A stretch of DNA of 64,000 nucleotides from Phocaeicola_A sp964444735. Lineage in GTDB: Bacteria; Bacteroidota; Bacteroidia; Bacteroidales; Bacteroidaceae. How positions within the stretch are numbered: position 1 is the first letter of the stretch; each line of letters opens with the position of its first letter. The notes under the pieces were generated by a model, which was not told the DNA's origin, ran no database searches, and saw only the letters and a program-made list of their open reading frames with translations. Shown here in pieces: positions 63,884-64,000 of this stretch. The translations under genes and the position numbers were made by a program. Location: the NCBI GenBank assembly GCA_964444735.1, contig CAYUIJ010000003.1, forward strand, positions 11,162-75,161. Reading direction: 5' to 3'.

Positions 63884-64000
63884 TAAGTTGTTATGAGATG
63901 ATGAGAACAAACATATAAAAAGCACGCACATTTCCGTGCGAAAATGAGGGCTATAATCCGCTGTTCCAGCCTTGATGTCGTGGCTAAGAAAACGGCTGAG

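Noticed and set aside
1..64000. CRISPR array, tRNA or rRNA genes, insertion sequences, prophage
   Set aside because: I looked for regularly spaced repeats, tRNA T-loop motifs, transposase motifs and phage structural genes and found none. The single holin-like protein belongs to a cellular family.

Overview
The window is a piece of a Bacteroidales chromosome (phylum Bacteroidota), most like gut Bacteroides, Parabacteroides, Barnesiella or Paraprevotella; I cannot fix the genus. The evidence is two SusC/SusD outer-membrane uptake loci, an ECF sigma/FecR pair, a GldA/GldFG-type ABC transporter, a PUR-alpha-like (DUF3276) protein, the long Bacteroidales form of NusB, and promoters of the TTTG-N19-TAnnTTTG type. 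Three runs of exactly 10 N (2837-2846, 7402-7411, 56264-56273) are scaffold placeholders, each inside a gene. No rRNA, tRNA, CRISPR array, insertion sequence or phage was found.

Layout. 1-5941: housekeeping genes nusB (cut by the edge), recR, a GNAT acetyltransferase, a small envelope operon (YtxH, holin-like, small basic protein), a PUR-domain protein, rplY, pth and an Hsp15-like S4 protein. 6071-11257: one giant single-chain restriction-modification enzyme (Type ISP-like: nuclease, SF2 ATPase, N6-adenine methyltransferase, target recognition). 11797-15052: GldF-GldG fusion and GldA ATPase. 15154-22267: minus-strand uptake operon SusC, SusD, DUF4843, PKD-like lipoprotein. 22808-25501: MBL hydrolase, murB and a lipoprotein. 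25615-35719: pheS, an MFS exporter, nth, pgk, an orphan solute-binding lipoprotein, a large TPR protein and a POT peptide transporter. 35814-41758: ybaK, uvrA, then a LysM plus periplasmic-binding-fold protein with a small beta-barrel. 41818-52247: a second uptake locus with its own ECF sigma factor, FecR anti-sigma, STN-type SusC, SusD, DUF4843, PKD-like lipoprotein and thioredoxin. 52426-63850: proS, then glmS, an extended PurF, carA and carB (three glutamine amidotransferases in a row), a TPR membrane protein and ribH.

How the genes fit together. The two SusCD loci share the order SusC-SusD-DUF4843-PKD-like. The second adds cell-surface signalling: the STN domain of its SusC should contact FecR, which holds the ECF sigma factor. 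The POT transporter could bring short peptides across the inner membrane if either locus imports peptides. glmS, PurF and carAB draw on glutamine for amino sugars, purines and pyrimidines.

Most notable observations: (1) the start codon of the Type ISP enzyme lies inside a 49-nt near-perfect hairpin, and a second inverted copy of its core lies about 177 bp upstream; (2) the recognition region of the same gene holds two diverged copies of one segment either side of an assembly gap, which looks like two alleles in the population; (3) the STN-type SusC is frameshifted at a run of ten C, where nine C restores a full 1110-residue protein, so it is a candidate phase-variable transporter; (4) a 48-bp palindrome separates the thioredoxin gene from proS.
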